NCBI RefSeq assembly: GCF_008831285.2
Contig: NC_045142.1
Location: 26,115,876-26,179,875 of the forward strand
From: Nymphaea colorata
Taxonomy: Eukaryota; Streptophyta; Magnoliopsida; Nymphaeales; Nymphaeaceae
DNA: 64,000 nt
Direction of reading: 5' to 3'
This document shows positions 59,516 through 64,000 of this stretch, piece after piece; within the stretch, counting starts at the first letter, position 1, and each line of letters starts with the position of its first letter. The notes under the pieces were generated by a model. The model did not search any database. It was not told the DNA's origin and was given only the letters and a program-made list of their open reading frames with translations. A program made the position numbers and the translations under genes.

Positions 59516-60595
59516 TCATCCATCTGGTGCAAGAACCTTTTGGTGAAAAGCAGACTAAAGTTACGAATTTGAGTGACTGAGTCTGACTGACTGTTGAGTC
59601 TTACTGACAATGCTTCTGTCACTCCAAGGCCGAAGTTTGTACATTTTCAATGAGTAGACTAACCTTCAAGGGTTTTATATGTCATCTAAAGGCTTACCAA
59701 TTAGCAGTGACTGATACCAAGTCTACCCAAGAAAAAGCCCTCTAAACACAAAGGATATTGTACATGATCACCCTTGTTAATGGTGTATGTAAATATATAG
59801 CTAGGAAATCCTCTTAAAATCTTCAAGTTTGAATAGAGTTGACAATGAACCCCAGAGCTCCTTGCACCTACCCAGCTATGGGGAATAGACTTAGGAGTTG
59901 GGACCTATCAGTTTAAGGGAAAAAAAAAAAACTCAACATTTGAGGTGTGCCTCTGTGGACATAATTTGATTGCAAAAAAGAAAGGAGAGCTAAAGAATGT
60001 GTGCATCGAGTTGGAGAATAATGTATTTCATAGTATGATCCCTGTGAGGGACACGGACTTCTTTCAGATTTAATGCACGGACTTACAGAGGTGTCGGAAA
60101 CATGTCCAGCTTAATGAGATTCAGATGAGCAGAGTTGCATCCCAGAAGAAACACAAACAAGAAAAGGATACAGATCTGTTTAAGCAAGCTTTGGGCCCAA
60201 TATACAGTTGATGTCTCAGTAAGATATGACTAGAATTATCACCAAGTCAAGTAGGTCATCCAGCAAAAGAGGGGAGTCAGAAAATTACAGAAAGTACATG
60301 GAATAGCCAAAGTGAGACCTGTCTAAAATTTGTCCCCTCTTCACATTTCATTTGTTCTGTCTTGTTCAGAGGAAAAAGGAAAGCATCAACTTCTGGTTTC
60401 ATTTCCTCTCAATATCGGGTGCAAGAAATGGCAGAAAAACTACAGCATGCCCATAAAAGAAGCATTCAACTCAAAGAAATTTGAAGGCAAGAAGAGGAAC
60501 ATAGATACCCATCTCGCTTCTGTTGGCCTTTTGACCAACAAGAGAAGAAACCAACAGAGAAATGAAGAAAGAGGAGCACGAAAACGGCAGAAGTG

Positions 60596-61237
60596 CTACG
60601 TGACCAAATAGATCGGGGAGGAGGTGGAGAATCGACGGTGGTGTTGAGCCATATTAAGCTCCTTGAGGCTCAGGTACGGGACGTTGAGCACCTCTTCATC
60701 CTCTCCCCTCCCTCCCCTGCGAACTGGAGTCGCCGGCAGGCTCTTTCTGGAAGGGAGCAACTCGGCGGAACCATAAATGGGGCCAGAATACGATCTCACG
60801 GGCGGCAAAGAACCACCAAGAGTTACTATTTTCATCGGGTGGGACGATGGCAATGACATTTGGGGCTCCAACCGCTTCGTCTTCCAGAAGAACAGGGATC
60901 CCGGGTTCCACCACCTCCTCTTGCTGCCCTTCTTCTTGGTCACTTCTTCGGCCTCTTCCCTTTGTCGGTTCTGCTGCTTCTGGTTCTTGTTTGGAGAATT
61001 TGTATGGACGTGGCTCTTGGATAACGGCAGCCCTCTCCGGTGTTCTCTTGCCTCTTCGAGTACCTGTTACATTCAGAGAAGGAGAACACATGGGTACACA
61101 AGAAATATGCGGAGCAGTTGAAGAAGAAACAGAAGAAGGAGAATGACCTTGAGGTACTGAATCTGAGGATCAAAATCGTAGTCCCCAAGTTCGCAGGAGG
61201 ACTGCGCAATGGGGAACACAGGGCATCTTGCTGCCAT
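60596..61237 (-). CDS. Plant-specific protein of unknown function ending PIYLVT
   Basis: Two exons on the minus strand: 61148-61237 (30 codons) and 60596-61063 (156 codons with stop), separated by an 84-bp GT-AG intron, giving 185 residues. The first exon reads MAARCPVFPIAQSSCELGDY and ends in QIQYLK. It joins in frame to VLEEAREHRRG, a short acidic-aromatic helix. The middle is Lys/Arg-rich (KKKGSKRRWWNPGSLFFWKTKR), then SYSGPIYGSAELLP, and the C-terminus is VPYLSLKELN..PIYLVT. From memory this order (a DYD..QYLxFLEEA start, a basic WW segment, an SGPxYGS motif and a YLVT end) marks a small plant family without a known function. A GA/CT-rich leader lies upstream of the start. The join is supported by frame, splice sites and motif order, not by transcript data. 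Confidence 0.8.
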
Positions 61238-64000
61238 CTTCTTCGCTGGTGTCTCCAGGGGAAGAGAGAGAGAGGGAGAGGGAGAGAGCTTTGTAACGAA
61301 CTCTGCTTTTGAAAGCTTTAAAAGGAAAAGACCGGTCGGTCCTAATGGAAGAGGGCGTTTGGTTGGAATTGGTTTCATGTGAAAGTAATTTACGTGTGAG
61401 GTGAGGATTACTTTCCATGGCAAACAAGATACATTTTCTTGGGACGTAGAGGTGTAATACCCAGCTTGCTTTTCACATTTATGATCCTGTTTTCACAGGA
61501 CTAATTGTATCCATGTACTCTTTATTCTTAATAGTTCACATAAAAACTGTGTTGGTTTGATGTGCATCTCAGAATTTCAGAACATTCCTCAAACTTTTTG
61601 GATTACAGAAAATCTTATACATAAACGTAGAAAACATAACTTTTATGTAGATTCTCACTGGTTAACTTCTATATGATTAAACACATTCTTAACATAAACA
61701 TCTGCACAACATTACTTTTCTTTTATGTTTTATCTTTAATTGAACTGCACCGTGCTCTTTAGTGTCAGACTATTCACGGGTGTCCTTCTTAGAGTCTCTC
61801 ACAAGTGAAATAATGTATTTCAAGCCAGACAGAAATGCGATCCATTGTCATCTTGGATTGTCTTGCCTGGGAAAAGGAATCAAGGACAATAACAGGCGAT
61901 TGTGTTTCATGGGCAGATCTGATTATGGTGCAATTATCAACGCAATTACTTGGACGTCTGAATATTGTTTGTCTTTGCTGGCGTCTCTTTCTCCTCGACG
62001 ATAATGGAAATTATCGGAACGAGTCACTATAAGCGCTTGAAGGACTTCATGTTTGCAAGGATTTTTGACAGTTCAGTATCTTTCTTTTCCTTTTCTGTGA
62101 TGACACTTTTGTGGAGAGTGAGTTGTGTGTGCCATTAGGTGCATGCAACCCATGTACACTGAAAGAAAAAAGAGGACATTTTGGTAATTATGTAAAAACG
62201 TCTTTTCTAAGCTTTTCACTTCTTTCTATTTTCATTTTTGTCTTCAAAAAACGGTTTTCCTTTTTTAGAATTTCGTGAGTAGCAATACTGGTTCACTTAA
62301 TTATATTTATATATTATTTTATAATAAAATATATATATATGTTTAATGTAGTCGAGTGAAGCTCAGGTTTGAATGAATGGGTAGAGCAAGAGCTTAAGTT
62401 TCGGATGTCAGGCCGAACTTGGACTCGGGTTTGAGGTTTGGGGTGTCAAGCCGCCTCGAGCCAGACTCTTTGATTTATCGGGTCAGGAAATGAACATAGT
62501 GTCCCTCATGAAAAAGCAGGGAACCTTTTATGGAATGACAAAATAAAGTGTAAAATAAAATAAGTGACATAAATACACTTTATAAGGTGACGGGGCATAC
62601 TAGTTTGATGTATCGGAGAATCAATAGATTCGAAAAAATTTTGGTCCTTCTTTTGGACCAGCATGCCCTAGGGCATAAGCGCATGCAAAAACACACACAT
62701 GCACACAAATGTCAGGGTTTGAGGATTTTTTGGAGGCCTCCTCAAATATTTAAAATATTCAAGGGGTTGGTTTCACAAACAATAAATACTCAAGGGAAAA
62801 TTTCCACTTTTTCTTTACAAAGGAAAGGCATCTTTTCCTTGTAAGATGAAAATAGTTTTTGCAATAAAGAGGTTGGTGAGTTGGTGCCCCAAACAAAAGT
62901 TTGGAGGATTCATCCTTTCTTGGAGTTCAAATTAATGTTTCTATGATTCTGCACATGAGATTAGCTATTAAGGTAGGCGAGCTTTCTTGTTGTCAATATA
63001 AGAAGAGGAAATAACATTATTTTTCTGACATAGTGAAACAGCTGCAAAAGAATAGTTAGTTTAACTTTTTTTTTGTTAGGTGCTATCATACTTTATCACA
63101 AAATGGGACTCTTAAGCAGGGGTTGGGGGTTGAGCTAGATGAATTAAAGTTTTTAAATTTCGGCACAGACTAAAATATCATTTTGTAAAACTTTGTATAT
63201 ACAACAAGTAAAATTTTCTAAAATTTTAAATCTAAACATTTTTTTTAAATTTTTGAGGCAGGGTCAAAGACCATGCAGGCCCCCCCTTTCTTCTGCCCTT
63301 TGTCTTAAGTGTTTATCCTTGGTTGGAGATATATGCTTGAGAAGCTTTTTATTTTGATTCATAGTTTTTTATTTCAAACCCAATGAAACATAGTCCAAAA
63401 TGGGAGACTTAGAAAAGCCAAAGCCCTCAGTAAGGCCAGCCCGACATCTAAAACTCAGGTCGGGCCTGGCCCGACTCAAAAAACCAGAGTCCAACCCCGT
63501 TACATTTAAAAAAGATTTTTAATATAAAATAATACATAAAAATAATTAATTTAAATAATATATATATATATAATGATAAAAAAATCATTATCGAACTCAA
63601 TATGAGCTTATCGGGCCAACCCGGGCTGGCCCGGGTCTCATTTTTTAAGGCCCGGGCCCATACATGAGTCGAGCCGGGTACCAGGTACCCAACGACGGCC
63701 CGACCCGGTGCCCAAGCTTAGCTCTGAGTTCCATTGTCTCTTTAGGGTTTTCTTCGTACCAGGGCCCATATGTAGGTTAACCAGAGTCGTTGCATTTAGC
63801 CAACCTTGTGGAAACCATTAAGTCTTTGCTGCAAAGAAAAGAAAAATGGTGAAAGGGAAGAAAAGAGTGTTCAGAAATTATTATATCATCACAGTTTGAT
63901 ACAAATAGCAATATGAAGTACTAAGAAATTCACAAGCAAGGAAAAGTACTTGAGGAAAGGTGAGTTCTTGGTAACTATGACAGACTTTCCAAAATCAGTT
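61238..64000. other. Intergenic DNA at right edge
   Basis: CT-rich leader of the minus-strand gene, then AT-rich sequence with no supportable gene. Contains (TA)n near 62326-62340, a GGTTTG/CGGGT-rich segment at 62350-62480 and a GC-rich repeat at 63430-63725. Confidence 0.55.
63430..63725. mobile_element. GGCCCG-rich MITE-like element (possible hAT type)
   Basis: An AT-rich centre is flanked by arms full of GGCCCGGG, CGGGTCGGGCC and their reverse complements, for example GTCGGGCCTGGCCCGAC on the left and GGCCCGACCCGGTGCCC on the right. This is the look of short hAT-derived elements common in plants. The exact ends and target duplications could not be fixed. A weaker relative may lie at 62350-62480. 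Confidence 0.5.

Larger units (their letters stand above)
55640..60595. other. Intergenic DNA right of the transposon block
   Basis: AT-rich. Simple repeats: (TA)n at 56259-56308, a two-copy 19-bp CT-rich repeat at 58862-58900, (TA)n(GA)n near 58906-58952 and GA-rich repeats at 59391-59515. A plus-strand frame at 58380-58505 has a protein-like look but no clear family. The last few hundred bases are likely the 3' flank of the minus-strand gene ending at 60596. Confidence 0.5.

Noticed and set aside
1-64000. tRNA, rRNA, CRISPR or operon-type structures
   Set aside because: No cloverleaf with a proper T-arm, no rRNA signature and no regularly spaced repeat-spacer array was seen. The plant nuclear context makes CRISPR and operons unexpected.

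Overview
The window is nuclear DNA from a flowering plant. It holds spliced GT-AG (and a few GC-AG) genes, plant-type pectin methylesterases, a plant condensin II subunit, a Ty3/gypsy retroelement with a plant Met-tRNA primer site, and AT-rich intergenic DNA. The pectin methylesterase genes are much richer in G+C than the housekeeping genes beside them. That would fit a monocot or another lineage with GC-biased genes, but I cannot name the species. I resolve eight protein-coding genes, six on the plus strand and two on the minus strand.

Layout: 1955-14794 is a head-to-tail array of three type I pectin methylesterase genes (PME domain behind a PMEI-like pro-domain). The first two are close tandem duplicates (1955-3902 and 7034-9411). 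The third (12263-14794) belongs to a different PME clade and carries a 195-residue Ala/Pro/Ser/Thr-rich tail. 15893-24422 is a 15-exon SDA1 (60S ribosome biogenesis) gene whose sixth intron contains a DNA transposon. 26762-30636 is a five-exon gene for a small basic Ser/Arg-rich nuclear-type protein. 34263-38583 is the condensin II kleisin CAP-H2 in 11 exons. 39629-40168 (minus) is a single-exon secreted PMEI/invertase-inhibitor-like protein.

41246-55634 is one large nested transposon block. A minus-strand Ty3/gypsy element has its 5' LTR split by a truncated plus-strand relative and by a 2.5 kb PIF/Harbinger-like DNA element. The outer element still has matching 5-bp target duplications (TTGAC). 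It is an old, broken fossil. Past it the DNA is mostly intergenic with simple repeats, except for a two-exon minus-strand gene (60596-61237) for a plant-specific protein ending in PIYLVT. That gene is easy to miss because its exons sit in different frames.

How the genes relate: the three PMEs would act in the cell wall, removing methyl esters from homogalacturonan. The PMEI-like gene 25 kb downstream belongs to the inhibitor superfamily of the same pathway, though its target could instead be invertase. SDA1, the Ser/Arg-rich protein and CAP-H2 are nuclear housekeeping functions with no evident link to the PME array. I found no CRISPR array, no rRNA or tRNA gene and no clearly new multi-gene system. 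The most notable items are the PME array with its AGP-like tail, the nested transposon structure, and the small two-exon gene.
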